Source: Flavobacterium sp. SH_e
GTDB taxonomy: Bacteria > Bacteroidota > Bacteroidia > Flavobacteriales > Flavobacteriaceae
Direction of reading: 5' to 3'
Assembly (NCBI RefSeq): GCF_025717045.1
Contig: NZ_JAOVZN010000002.1
Span: 124,001-188,000, forward strand
DNA: 64,000 nt
Each line of letters begins with the position of its first letter. Position 1 is the first letter of the stretch. The notes under the pieces were generated by a model. That model saw only the letters and a program-made list of their open reading frames with translations, was not told where the DNA came from and made no database searches. The position numbers and the translations under genes are program-made. This document shows, in pieces, positions 28,360 through 37,578 of this stretch.

Positions 28360-28368
28360 TAATAAATA

Positions 28369-29250
28369 ATGAAACTTTCTACATTAATTGTAACTAAAAA
28401 TAGAGCTCAAGAACTTGAATTAACCCTTAAAAAGTTATTAGAAATTTTAGATCTTACGCAACATGAAGTGCTAGTATTTATTGACGGATGTGAAGAAACA
28501 CATAAATTAATTGCCAAATATAACTGGGTTAAATGGTTATGGAATGAAAAAAGTGTAGGAGCTTCACCAGCTAGAAATTTTCTTTATAAAAAAGCAGAAG
28601 GAAATATATTGGTCGGACTTGATGATGATGCGCATCCGATTAGCGAAAATTTTGTAAATAAAATCGAAAATACATTTTTGCAATTTCCTGATGTCGGCAT
28701 AATCGCTTTTCAGGAAGTAAGAGGCTTATTTTCTACAGATGAAGAAGCATTTAGAAGCAGGCAAACAAAAGTGGCACAACATAAAACTACTGATTTTATT
28801 GGATGCGGATTTGCAGTTAAAAAAAGTGTTTATGATGAAACAAGAGGATTTCCTACTTGGATTGATATTTATGGGGAAGAATCATGTTTATCAATTGAGG
28901 TTCTTGATTTAGGATACGAAATTCTTTATGAGAATGAAATTGTAGTCAATCATAGAATTGATAAAAAAAAGCGTCTAGCCCAGGGAAGAAATTATTTTAG
29001 ATTTGAGAAACAACTTAAAAATTCAATTTATTATTATCTCGTATATTACCCTAAACCAATATTAAAAATAGCAAAACTGTTATTACATAACTTTAAAAAG
29101 TATGCATTAACAGACAAGAAGTGCTTTTCATTATTTTTTAAAGCCGTTTTTACGGCGACTAATAATTTTTTCAAGGTTTTAAAGTTCAGAAGACCTGTTT
29201 CAAACCAAACATTACAAAGAATGAAATTGTTGAAAGGAGTTCAATATTAA
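28369..29250 (+). CDS. Glycosyltransferase family 2
   Basis: 293 residues. STLIVTKNRAQELELTLKKL, VLVFIDGCEETHKL, SVGASPARNFLYKKAEGNI and the VGLDDDAHPI acidic motif near residues 83-92; YGEESCLSIEVLDLGYEILY supplies the base motif. GT2s of this type with DDDAHP resemble rhamnosyltransferases. It is the last of nine GTs in this run; a 39-base gap then leads to the first MBOAT gene. Confidence 0.85.
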   Translation: MKLSTLIVTKNRAQELELTLKKLLEILDLTQHEVLVFIDGCEETHKLIAKYNWVKWLWNEKSVGASPARNFLYKKAEGNILVGLDDDAHPISENFVNKIENTFLQFPDVGIIAFQEVRGLFSTDEEAFRSRQTKVAQHKTTDFIGCGFAVKKSVYDETRGFPTWIDIYGEESCLSIEVLDLGYEILYENEIVVNHRIDKKKRLAQGRNYFRFEKQLKNSIYYYLVYYPKPILKIAKLLLHNFKKYALTDKKCFSLFFKAVFTATNNFFKVLKFRRPVSNQTLQRMKLLKGVQY

Positions 29251-29289
29251 TTTTATTAACAGGAATAATATGAAATACATAATTTAAGA

Positions 29290-30726
29290 ATGCTTTTTAA
29301 CTCTTTAAACTTTGCTTTATTTCTACCAGTAGTTTTTGTTTTTTACTGGTTTGTGACAAATAAAAGCCTGAAACTGCAAAACATATTACTTTTAGTATCA
29401 AGTTATTTTTTTTATTCCTGTTGGGATTGGCGTTTTCTTTTTCTGCTAATTTTTTCAACATTATTAGACTTTTTTTCTGGAATTCAAATAGAAAATGCAG
29501 AGAGTTCACATAAAAAAAAGTTTTGGTTTTGGTTAAGTATAACTGTTAATCTTGGGTTTCTAGGTATTTTTAAATATTTTAATTTTTTTGCAGAATCATT
29601 AAAAGATTTAATTTCAATTTTTGGCTTTCAAGTTAATATTTGGTCGCTACAAGTAATTTTACCAATCGGAATTTCTTTTTATACCTTCCATGGTTTGTCT
29701 TATGTTATTGATATTTATAAAAATAGAATCAAAGCAGAGAAAAACTTCATTGATTATGCTTTATTTGTTTCTTATTTTCCATTATTAGTAGCAGGGCCAA
29801 TAGAACGGGCAACACATTTATTGCCTCAGATAAAAAAGAAAAGAAACTTCAACTACGAGCAAGCTGTAGATGGATTAAGACAAATACTTTGGGGATTGTT
29901 TAAAAAAATTGTGATTGCTGATAATTGTGCAATTCAAGCTAATTTGATTTTTAATAATTCGACTGACTATTCAGGAAGTACTTTAGCAATTGGAGCTATA
30001 TTTTTCGCTTTTCAAATTTATGGTGATTTTTCAGGTTATTCAGATATTGCTTTAGGGGTATCGAGATTGTTTGGAATAGAGCTTCTTCAAAATTTTTCTT
30101 TTCCATATTTTTCTAGAGATATTGCCGAATTTTGGCGTCGTTGGCATATTTCACTGTCATCGTGGTTCAAGGACTATTTATACATCCCACTTGGCGGAAG
30201 TAAAGGAGGAAGATGGGTTCAAGTTCGAAATACTTTTGCCGTTTTTTTAGTTAGCGGATTTTGGCATGGGGCAAATTGGACTTTTATAATATGGGGATTA
30301 TTAAATGCTATTTATTTTTTACCGTTATTACTTTTAAACAAGAACAGAAATCATATAGAAATAGTTGCCTTAGAAAGTAAGTTGCCAAGTATAAAAGAGT
30401 TTGTAATGATGGTTACAACATTTACATTTACAGTTCTGGCTTGGATTTTCTTTAGGGCAAATAATGTAAAACATGCATTACAATTTATATCAAGTATTTT
30501 TTCTAAGTCATTTTTTTCTCTGCCAACAGAAAGACCGACATATTTAATTTTATTGATATTACTTTTCATAGTTATAGAATGGTTAGGAAGAAGAAACAAA
30601 TATGCACTCGAAAAATTAGAATTTCAATATAACACTTTCTTTAGATGGTCTATGTACATTATAATTATAGTGTTTGTTTTTATTTTTGGAGCCAGAGAAC
30701 AAGAATTTATTTACTTTCAATTTTAG
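29290..30726 (+). CDS. MBOAT-family membrane O-acyltransferase (AlgI-like)
   Basis: 478 residues, multi-pass. The family core is intact: SYFPLLVAGPIERATHLLPQ, GDFSGYSDIALGVSRLFGI, EFWRRWHISLSSWFKDYLYI, PLGGSKGG, and the invariant catalytic His in SGFWHGANWTF. AlgI/PatA/DltB-type proteins take an acyl group from the cytosol and pass it to a periplasmic partner that acylates a polysaccharide. The next gene, overlapping in sequence end-to-start by one base gap, encodes an SGNH-like partner. It is the first of three MBOATs in 10 kb and the most divergent. Confidence 0.93.
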   Translation: MLFNSLNFALFLPVVFVFYWFVTNKSLKLQNILLLVSSYFFYSCWDWRFLFLLIFSTLLDFFSGIQIENAESSHKKKFWFWLSITVNLGFLGIFKYFNFFAESLKDLISIFGFQVNIWSLQVILPIGISFYTFHGLSYVIDIYKNRIKAEKNFIDYALFVSYFPLLVAGPIERATHLLPQIKKKRNFNYEQAVDGLRQILWGLFKKIVIADNCAIQANLIFNNSTDYSGSTLAIGAIFFAFQIYGDFSGYSDIALGVSRLFGIELLQNFSFPYFSRDIAEFWRRWHISLSSWFKDYLYIPLGGSKGGRWVQVRNTFAVFLVSGFWHGANWTFIIWGLLNAIYFLPLLLLNKNRNHIEIVALESKLPSIKEFVMMVTTFTFTVLAWIFFRANNVKHALQFISSIFSKSFFSLPTERPTYLILLILLFIVIEWLGRRNKYALEKLEFQYNTFFRWSMYIIIIVFVFIFGAREQEFIYFQF

Positions 30727-30727
30727 T

Positions 30728-31633
30728 ATGAAAAGATTTTTACTAAGGGTTTTATTATTTAGTTTAATCTTTTTTGCATTAGATAAACTATTTTATATTT
30801 TTTTATTCATAGCGCCTAAACTAGAAGAAGACCATAGACTTGAGCTTCTGTTAAATGGGAAGATTAATAAAGAATTAATTGTAATGGGATCCTCCAGAGG
30901 CGCTTACAATATTATTGCAGAGCAAATTGAAAAGGAAACAGGAAAAACAGCTTATAATATTTCGTATGCAGGTTCGAATGTTCAATTTCATTTGTTTTTA
31001 TTGAAAACACTATTGAAATTCAATAATAAGCCCAAAATGATAGTTCTTTCTTTGGATGATCCATATGAATTTTTATATATCAAAACACTCAATTATAGAT
31101 ACGATAAAATGTATCCTTTAGCGAAGTATAATTATATAAATGATGAATTGATTAGGCTGGATGACAAAAGTAAATTTTCAAAAATTTTCTGTCTAGCAAG
31201 GTTAAACCGGAATAGTTTTAATTTTAGAAAAAAAGGAGTGACTAAAGAGAGTCCAATTTTAGAATGCGGATCGATGCCTTTTTCAATAGAATCTGGAAAG
31301 AATAATTTTAAATTTGATGACAAAAAAGTTCGTTATCCAGTTAAGGAAGAACTTAAAGATAAAAAGAAAGCATTTCTTGAGTTTCAAAGGATTTGTAAAG
31401 AAAACAATATAAAATTAATTTATTGTTTTGCTCCTAATTTTAGAGTTTATAATTCAACACTCGAAAATAGGATAAAAGACATTTCATTGCCAGAAAATCG
31501 ACTTTTTGTTTATGATACTACAGATTTTAGATATAAAAAGATAGAATATTTTCACGATGAATCGCATCTTAATATAAGAGGCGCGAAGCTGTTTACCAGT
31601 GAATTAAGTAAATTCATAAATTTGAATAAATAA
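30728..31633 (+). CDS. Membrane-anchored SGNH-like acyltransferase partner of the MBOAT
   Basis: 301 residues from the ATG at 30728, one base after the MBOAT stop; the frame is open further upstream inside the MBOAT gene but that region is shared coding sequence. An N-terminal signal anchor (residues 4-28) is followed by VMGSSRGAYNII with Ser56 as candidate nucleophile and, near the C-terminus, FHDESHLNIRGAKLF holding the Asp-x2-His pair. This is the DltD/AlgJ/AlgX/PatB-like organisation: a periplasmic enzyme that transfers the acyl group to the glycan. Substrate unknown. Confidence 0.78.
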   Translation: MKRFLLRVLLFSLIFFALDKLFYIFLFIAPKLEEDHRLELLLNGKINKELIVMGSSRGAYNIIAEQIEKETGKTAYNISYAGSNVQFHLFLLKTLLKFNNKPKMIVLSLDDPYEFLYIKTLNYRYDKMYPLAKYNYINDELIRLDDKSKFSKIFCLARLNRNSFNFRKKGVTKESPILECGSMPFSIESGKNNFKFDDKKVRYPVKEELKDKKKAFLEFQRICKENNIKLIYCFAPNFRVYNSTLENRIKDISLPENRLFVYDTTDFRYKKIEYFHDESHLNIRGAKLFTSELSKFINLNK

Positions 31634-31640
31634 CAATAAG

Positions 31641-32807
31641 ATGAAAAAAACCGCCATAATTCCACTTCGTAAGAACTCTAAAGGAATTCCAGGAAAGAAT
31701 AAAAAAAAGATGCTTGGACGCCCACTTTTTTCATGGGTTTTGACTGAAGCAATTTTTTCTGAATTAGATGAGGTATACGTTTTTACAGACGATCAGGAAA
31801 TTATAGATTATATTAAAAGAGAATATTTTTGGACTTCAAAAGTAAAGACACTTTTAAGAAATGATGAAAATGCTTCAGACACAGCATCGACAGAAAGCGC
31901 TATGCTAGAATTTGCAGAACTTGTAAAGAATGATTTTGACTTGTTATGCTTATTGCAAGCAACTTCTCCAATGACAAAAGCTCAGGATATTAATGCAGTG
32001 CTAAATGAAGTTCTTGTTAATAAAAAAGAATCAGCATTAACGGTCGTAAACACACATCGTTTTATTTGGAATGCAGACGGAACCCCCAGCAATTATGATG
32101 TTTTTAAAAGACCGAGACGTCAAGATTTTGATGGATTGCTTATTGAAAATGGAGCAGTATATGTTACTACAAAAGAAGCTTTTCTAAACTCAAAAAACAG
32201 AGTAAGCGGTTCAATTGGTTTAGTAAAAATGCCAGAGGAATCTTTGGTAGAAATCGATAGTTTATCTGATTGGGAAATTATCGAAAAATTATTAGGTGAT
32301 CGTCAGAAAAAAATGAAAGTGCATCAACGTATTGATTATTTAGTTTTAGATGTAGACGGCGTTTTCACCGATGGATGTGTTTATTATGACGCAAATGGAG
32401 AAATGGCTAAAAAATTTGATATGCGTGACGGAATGGGATTGGAAATTTTAAGGCAAAATAATGTTGAAGTGATCGTAATGACCTCAGAAAATTCTGAATT
32501 AGTTGCGCAGAGAATGAAGAAATTGCAGATTAAACACACTTTTTTAGGAGTTAAAGATAAATTTTCCTTTTTAACACATTTTCTTTCAGAGAGAAATAGT
32601 AGTTTTGGCGCCGTTTCGTATGTGGGCGATGACGTAAATGATTTAGCTAATATTTGCAGTGTTGGGTGGTCATTTACTCCTGCAGATGCGACAGATATTG
32701 TTAAGGCAAATGCAGATTATGTGTTAACTCATAAATCAGGAGCTGGAGCAATAAGAGAAACTTGTGAAATTTTATTAAAGTACAATAAACGTTATGAAGG
32801 AATTTAA
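31641..32807 (+). CDS. Fusion of CMP-nonulosonate cytidylyltransferase (NeuA) and KdsC-like HAD phosphatase
   Basis: 388 residues. Residues 1-220 are a NeuA-type cytidylyltransferase: IIPLRKNSKGIPGKNKKKML is the CTP-binding loop, then VYVFTDDQEI and LLQATSPMTKAQDI. From about 228 there is a type C0 HAD phosphatase: LDVDGVFTDG with nucleophile Asp237 and Asp239, MTSENSELVAQRMK, and VGDDVNDLANI. The protein would therefore dephosphorylate a nonulosonate-9-phosphate and activate the sugar to CMP form. It overlaps the neuB-like start by 14 bases. Sugar could be Neu5Ac, KDN or a related acid. Confidence 0.88.
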   Translation: MKKTAIIPLRKNSKGIPGKNKKKMLGRPLFSWVLTEAIFSELDEVYVFTDDQEIIDYIKREYFWTSKVKTLLRNDENASDTASTESAMLEFAELVKNDFDLLCLLQATSPMTKAQDINAVLNEVLVNKKESALTVVNTHRFIWNADGTPSNYDVFKRPRRQDFDGLLIENGAVYVTTKEAFLNSKNRVSGSIGLVKMPEESLVEIDSLSDWEIIEKLLGDRQKKMKVHQRIDYLVLDVDGVFTDGCVYYDANGEMAKKFDMRDGMGLEILRQNNVEVIVMTSENSELVAQRMKKLQIKHTFLGVKDKFSFLTHFLSERNSSFGAVSYVGDDVNDLANICSVGWSFTPADATDIVKANADYVLTHKSGAGAIRETCEILLKYNKRYEGI

Positions 32808-33669
32808 AAAACCTTATGTGATTGCCGAAATTGGATGCAATCATAAAGGTGAAATGGAAATAGCAAAAGAATTAATTAAGATTGCAAAAATCTTCGGAAA
32901 CGCAGATGCAGTAAAATTCCAAAAACGTAATAATAAAGAGCTTCTTACAGAAGAGCAATATAATGCTCCACACCCAAATTTTTCTAATTCTTATGGAGAG
33001 ACTTATGGTGCGCATAGAGAGTTTTTAGAATTCAATGTTGAACAGCATAAAGAATTAAAGGCATATTGCGATGAAATCGGAATTACTTATTCAACATCGG
33101 TTTGGGATACGACTTCAGCAAAAGAGATCGCATCCTTAAATCCAGATTTTATTAAAATTCCTTCAGCTTGTAACAATAACTTCGAAATGCTAGAATGGCT
33201 TAGCGAAAATTATTCAGGCGAAATTCATATTTCAACAGGAATGACAACTAAAGATGAAACAGATACTTTGGTTGATTTTTTCACTAAAAAAGGCAGAAAC
33301 CAAGATTTAGTTTTATATAACTGTACATCAGGTTATCCAGTTCCTTTTGAAGATGTGTGTCTTTTGGATATTAATATTTTAAGACAAAAATACGGTCACT
33401 TAGTAAAACATATTGGTTTTTCAGGACATCACTTAGGAATTGCTGTAGATATGGCTGCGTATACTTTAGGAGCTAATATTATTGAAAGGCATTACACTCT
33501 TGACAGAACTTGGAAAGGTACTGATCATGCGGCTTCTTTAGAGCCAATGGGTTTACGTAAACTTACAAGAGATTTAAGTGCAGTTTATCAAGCTTTAACT
33601 TTTAAATCTGCTGATATTTTGCCAATCGAACAAGTTCAAAGAGATAAACTAAAAAATAAAAAAGTATAA
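32794..33669 (+). CDS. N-acetylneuraminate synthase-family enzyme (NeuB-like), no SAF domain
   Basis: 291 residues, about 50 fewer than usual NeuB. The TIM-barrel is intact: PYVIAEIGCNHKGEMEIAKE, DAVKFQKRNNKELLT, STSVWDTTSAKEIASL, IKIPSACNNNFEML, STGMTTKDET, YNCTSGYPVPFEDV, GFSGHHLGIAVDMAAYTLGA, IIERHYTLDRTWKGTDHAAS. It ends shortly after the barrel, where the C-terminal antifreeze-like (SAF) domain of NeuB would begin. It condenses phosphoenolpyruvate with a mannose-derived sugar; the fused phosphatase next door suggests a phosphorylated substrate. No NeuC-type epimerase is visible. Confidence 0.88.
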   Translation: MKEFKKPYVIAEIGCNHKGEMEIAKELIKIAKIFGNADAVKFQKRNNKELLTEEQYNAPHPNFSNSYGETYGAHREFLEFNVEQHKELKAYCDEIGITYSTSVWDTTSAKEIASLNPDFIKIPSACNNNFEMLEWLSENYSGEIHISTGMTTKDETDTLVDFFTKKGRNQDLVLYNCTSGYPVPFEDVCLLDINILRQKYGHLVKHIGFSGHHLGIAVDMAAYTLGANIIERHYTLDRTWKGTDHAASLEPMGLRKLTRDLSAVYQALTFKSADILPIEQVQRDKLKNKKV

Positions 33670-33769
33670 GTTTATAAGGATTTCTACTGAAACTAATTAT
33701 TGCCTTAACTTTTAACAGAAGCTAAATGAAGATGTAAAAATTTTCGCATTAGATTCTATTTAAATTGAA

Positions 33770-35167
33770 ATGAAAAAAAACATATTTATCTTTTTACCTG
33801 ACGGAGTTGGACTTCGAAATTTTGCCTTAACCTCTTTTAAAGAAATTGGAGAAAAAAATAATTTCGATATTACCTATTGGAATAATACGCCATTTTCTAT
33901 TACAGAGAAATTAGGTTTTAAAGAATTGAAGATCCAGGAAAAATCAGTGCATCCTTTGACTATAGTTTATAGTCGTGCACGTAAAAGAATGGAGCTGAAT
34001 TTTTTTGACAAGAAGTTTAATGAAATAGTTTACAACACTTATAATTTTCCACAATCTTATAAAGGGATAAATAATGCTGTAAAAAGCATAATGGTTGATG
34101 TTCTGACGGCTTTTGGGTCTAATGAAAAAGGAATCAAGTTTGTTCGTGAGCAAATAAAAAAGGGCGAACGCACTACCAGTAAATATAAAGAAAGCAAAAA
34201 ACAGTTGGAAGAACACAAACCTGATTTTGTGTTCTGTACCAATCAGCGTCCAACTCAAGCGATTGCTTCTATTTTGGCGGCACAGGATTTAGGAATTCCA
34301 ACAGGAACTTTTATTTTTTCGTGGGATAATCTTCCAAAAGCAACAACTTTAGTAGAAACAGATTACTATTTTGTGTGGAGTGAACACATGAAAAAAGAGG
34401 TTTTAATGTACTGTCCGTATGTAAAAGAGGAACAGATTTTTATTACTGGAACTCCTCAATTTGAAAGCCATTTTGATAAAACTCTTTTGCAATCAAAAGA
34501 AGAGTTTTTTGAAGCACATAATCTAGACCTTAATACAAAATACATTTGTTATTCTGGAGATGATATCGTGACTTCTCCTTTAGATCAATATTATTTAGAA
34601 GATTTAGCATTATCAGTTAGAGAGTTAAACCAAAACGGATATTCTTTAGGAATCATTTATAGAAAATGTCCTGTCGATTTTACCGATCGTTACGATGAGG
34701 TTTTAAATAAATATAAGGATGTAATTGTGAACATAGATCCATTATGGAGTCCTGTTGGGCAAAGCTGGAACGAGATTATGCCAACAAAAGAAGATTTTGC
34801 ATTACAGACAAATATTTGTGAATACACAGAATTTGTAGGCAACATTGCTTCTTCTATGGTATTTGATTTCTCTGCACATGATAAATCTTGTCTATTTTTT
34901 GATTACGAACAGCCACAATTAAAAAAAGGAATCCGTGATATTGGGCAAAATTATAAATACATCCATTTTAGATCAAAACCTTCTGAAGAGGCAGCTTTGT
35001 GGGTGAGAAATAAAAAGGATTTAACAGCTATTGTTAAAAACATTATTGACGGAAAAACTTCAAGTGTAAAAGAGAGTAAAAAATGGTTCGAGATTATTGT
35101 TGGACCAAATCCTACTAAAGCATCTGAAAAAATCTGGGAAAGTATAAATAGTCTTTTAAAGAAATAA
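33770..35167 (+). CDS. Putative GT-B-like glycosyltransferase next to neuAB, function unknown
   Basis: 465 residues, not confidently assigned. Rossmann-like segments are visible: NIFIFLPDGVGLRNFAL at the N-terminus, FVFCTNQRPTQAIASILAAQ near 153-172, FIFSWDNLPKATTLVETDYY, then IFITGTPQFESH at a domain boundary and YICYSGDDIVTSPLD, and a C-terminal NIASSMVFDFSAHDKSCLFF. This resembles the CDP-glycerol/surface-carbohydrate transferase type of GT-B protein. It lies between neuB and an MBOAT, so a CMP-nonulosonate transferase is a reasonable guess, but nothing in the sequence proves it. Confidence 0.55.
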   Translation: MKKNIFIFLPDGVGLRNFALTSFKEIGEKNNFDITYWNNTPFSITEKLGFKELKIQEKSVHPLTIVYSRARKRMELNFFDKKFNEIVYNTYNFPQSYKGINNAVKSIMVDVLTAFGSNEKGIKFVREQIKKGERTTSKYKESKKQLEEHKPDFVFCTNQRPTQAIASILAAQDLGIPTGTFIFSWDNLPKATTLVETDYYFVWSEHMKKEVLMYCPYVKEEQIFITGTPQFESHFDKTLLQSKEEFFEAHNLDLNTKYICYSGDDIVTSPLDQYYLEDLALSVRELNQNGYSLGIIYRKCPVDFTDRYDEVLNKYKDVIVNIDPLWSPVGQSWNEIMPTKEDFALQTNICEYTEFVGNIASSMVFDFSAHDKSCLFFDYEQPQLKKGIRDIGQNYKYIHFRSKPSEEAALWVRNKKDLTAIVKNIIDGKTSSVKESKKWFEIIVGPNPTKASEKIWESINSLLKK

Positions 35168-35173
35168 TTATTT

Positions 35174-36601
35174 ATGTTTTTTAACTCCTTGGCATTTGCC
35201 ATTTTTTTGCCGATTGTTTTTTTTCTGTATTGGTTTGTTTTTAATAAAACTAAAAGTACACAGAATGCCTTATTAATCGTTGCAAGTTATTATTTCTATT
35301 CTTGCTGGGATTGGAGATTCTTATTCTTATTGGTTTTCTCTACATTTCTAGATTATTTTACAGGAATTCAAATCGAAAAAAGTAACTCCGAAAAAGGAAG
35401 AAAGTTTTGGTTCTGGCTTAGTATTTCAGTAAACTTAGGGTTTTTAGGAATTTTTAAATACTATAATTTCTTTGCATCTTCATTTGCAGAACTGTTTACT
35501 TCTTTTGGATTTAAAGTAAGTCCATTTTTGCTAAACGTGATTCTTCCGGTAGGGATTTCGTTCTACACTTTCCACGGTTTATCTTATGTAATCGATATTT
35601 ATTATAAAAGAATAAAAGCCGAATATAACTTTATTGATTATTCTTTGTTTGTGAGCTATTTTCCGCTTTTAGTTGCAGGACCAATAGAAAGAGCTACTCA
35701 TTTACTACCACAGGTTAAAGTAAAAAGAGAATTTAATTTTGAAAAAGCTAAAGAAGGATTGAGTCAAATTATCTGGGGACTTTTTAAAAAAGTGGTCATT
35801 GCAGATACTTGTGCAATTTATGCCAATACTATTTTTGATCACTATAATTCGATGGACTCCTTATCTCTTATTTTAGGGACAATTTATTTTGCATTTCAGA
35901 TTTATGGTGATTTTTCTGGTTACTCAGATATAGCGCTTGGAGTTTCTAAACTTTTTGGAATAGATTTATTGCGAAATTTTAATTATCCATATTTTTCAAG
36001 AGATATAGCCGAGTTTTGGCGCCGCTGGCATATTTCACTTTCCTCTTGGTTCCGAGATTATCTTTACATTCCGCTTGGAGGAAGTAAAGGTGGACTTTGG
36101 ATGAAAATCCGAAATACATTCATCATTTTTATAGTTAGCGGATTTTGGCATGGGGCCAATTGGACATACTTAATGTGGGGATTAATAAATGCAATCTACT
36201 TTTTACCATTACTATTATTAAGAAAAAATAGAAATAATACGGATGAAGTAGATATTGAATTTAGCTTTTCGTCACTAAAAACTTTGTTTAACATTTTATT
36301 TACTTTTGGTCTAACTTGCTTTGCATGGATTTTTTTTAGAGCAGAAAATATTTTTACGGCTTTTAATTACATTCAAAGAATCTTCGAATTTAATATTGAT
36401 TTTCAAAATCTAAAGGAGCAAATAAGTTTTACAACAACATTTGTTTTACTTTATTTGGTTTTACTAGAATGGAATAACAGAAAAATAGAGTGTCCTTTAA
36501 ATGGTAAGTTTTCTAAAGTTAAAATATTGGCCGCAATTGTATTGATTCTACTTTTGGGAGAATTTAATATTAAAAATAACTTTATTTATTTCCAATTTTA
36601 A
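35174..36601 (+). CDS. MBOAT-family membrane O-acyltransferase, tandem copy 1
   Basis: 475 residues. Its first 179 residues are identical to those of the MBOAT at 37579. All family elements are present: GDFSGYSDIALGVSKLFGI, EFWRRWHISLSSWFRDYLYI (His286), PLGGSKGG and catalytic SGFWHGANWTY (His326). It starts 6 bases after the GT-B-like gene and is followed by an SGNH-like partner. The divergent C-terminal third differs from the second copy, which may change acceptor or partner choice. It ends in the tail FIYFQF shared by all three MBOATs. Confidence 0.94.
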   Translation: MFFNSLAFAIFLPIVFFLYWFVFNKTKSTQNALLIVASYYFYSCWDWRFLFLLVFSTFLDYFTGIQIEKSNSEKGRKFWFWLSISVNLGFLGIFKYYNFFASSFAELFTSFGFKVSPFLLNVILPVGISFYTFHGLSYVIDIYYKRIKAEYNFIDYSLFVSYFPLLVAGPIERATHLLPQVKVKREFNFEKAKEGLSQIIWGLFKKVVIADTCAIYANTIFDHYNSMDSLSLILGTIYFAFQIYGDFSGYSDIALGVSKLFGIDLLRNFNYPYFSRDIAEFWRRWHISLSSWFRDYLYIPLGGSKGGLWMKIRNTFIIFIVSGFWHGANWTYLMWGLINAIYFLPLLLLRKNRNNTDEVDIEFSFSSLKTLFNILFTFGLTCFAWIFFRAENIFTAFNYIQRIFEFNIDFQNLKEQISFTTTFVLLYLVLLEWNNRKIECPLNGKFSKVKILAAIVLILLLGEFNIKNNFIYFQF

Positions 36602-36614
36602 TATCCATTTGTAG

Positions 36615-37577
36615 ATGAAATCTTTCTTAAAATATCTTCTAGAAATTTTATTTATTGCTTTAATTGTTTGTTTTGGACTTCAATATTTCTCAGATAATGG
36701 TTTAAAAAAATTAAAAGAAACTAAGATTAATGATTGGCAAAATATAATAGAGGGCAAAATTAATAGTGACGTAATTATAAATGGGTCATCTAGAGCTTTT
36801 GCTGGTTATAATCCCCAAGTTATAGGGGAAGTGTTAGATCGAAATTGTTTTAATATTGGTTTTAATGCTGGTGGCTACAATTTGCAACAATCAAAATTTG
36901 ACATTTATCTAAAAAAAAATAAAAAGCCTAAAATGATAATTCAGAATATAGATTTATCTCATTTTTTTAAAAATACTGAGTTGCCAGATGAATGGCAGTT
37001 TACACCTTTTATAAACAATGAAATGATTAATTCGTTTGTGGTAAAATATGATAGCAAATATAAATATTTGCCATATGTTCCATTGTTGAAATACAATCAG
37101 AATTTTAAATTATTAAAAAAAGGTATCATTGCTAATTTTTCAAACTCAGTTGAAAAGAATGAAAAAACTATTAATGGATTCTCACCACAAGAGAGGATTT
37201 TTAAAATAGACTATCATAATCTTGAAAGAATAAAAAAAGATAAGTACGATTTTAATGAGATCGACTTTAGAAAAGAAATTAAAGAAATGGTTTATTTTTA
37301 TTTTCGAAGATTAGATAAGGATACAAAAGTTATTTTTGTTTGGGCACCAGAACATAAGTTAAGATGTTCTTTGCTTTTTCCTGAAAAAGGTAAAATTCTA
37401 ATCGATGAATTAAATAGGATTGAAAGTAATAATAAAAACTTTCAGTTTATTGATATGCGTGTCAATGAAATATCTAATCATGATGAATATTATTATGATA
37501 CTTATCATTTAAATGCAACGGGAGCCAATATATTCTCAAAAGAATTGGCAGTAAAAATTAAAGAAATTTTAAATTAA
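36615..37577 (+). CDS. Membrane-anchored SGNH-like acyltransferase partner
   Basis: 320 residues. Signal anchor at residues 5-24, then INGSSRAFAGYNPQVIG with Ser59 as the likely nucleophile and the Asp-x2-His pair in YYDTYHLNATGANIFS near the C-terminus. The predicted soluble part would be periplasmic. It has the same architecture as the protein at 30728 but low sequence similarity apart from these blocks. It is followed after one base by the next MBOAT start, so it may serve either neighbouring MBOAT. Confidence 0.77.
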   Translation: MKSFLKYLLEILFIALIVCFGLQYFSDNGLKKLKETKINDWQNIIEGKINSDVIINGSSRAFAGYNPQVIGEVLDRNCFNIGFNAGGYNLQQSKFDIYLKKNKKPKMIIQNIDLSHFFKNTELPDEWQFTPFINNEMINSFVVKYDSKYKYLPYVPLLKYNQNFKLLKKGIIANFSNSVEKNEKTINGFSPQERIFKIDYHNLERIKKDKYDFNEIDFRKEIKEMVYFYFRRLDKDTKVIFVWAPEHKLRCSLLFPEKGKILIDELNRIESNNKNFQFIDMRVNEISNHDEYYYDTYHLNATGANIFSKELAVKIKEILN

Positions 37578-37578
37578 T

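Noticed and set aside
30674..30727. Upstream extension of the SGNH-like gene into the MBOAT end
   Set aside because: The extra 18 residues are read from the end of the MBOAT gene; MKRFLLRVLL at 30728 gives a normal signal anchor.
33944..34258. 104-codon open frame on the minus strand
   Set aside because: Antisense to the GT-B-like gene, with low-complexity Phe-rich sequence; no promoter-like element next to it.
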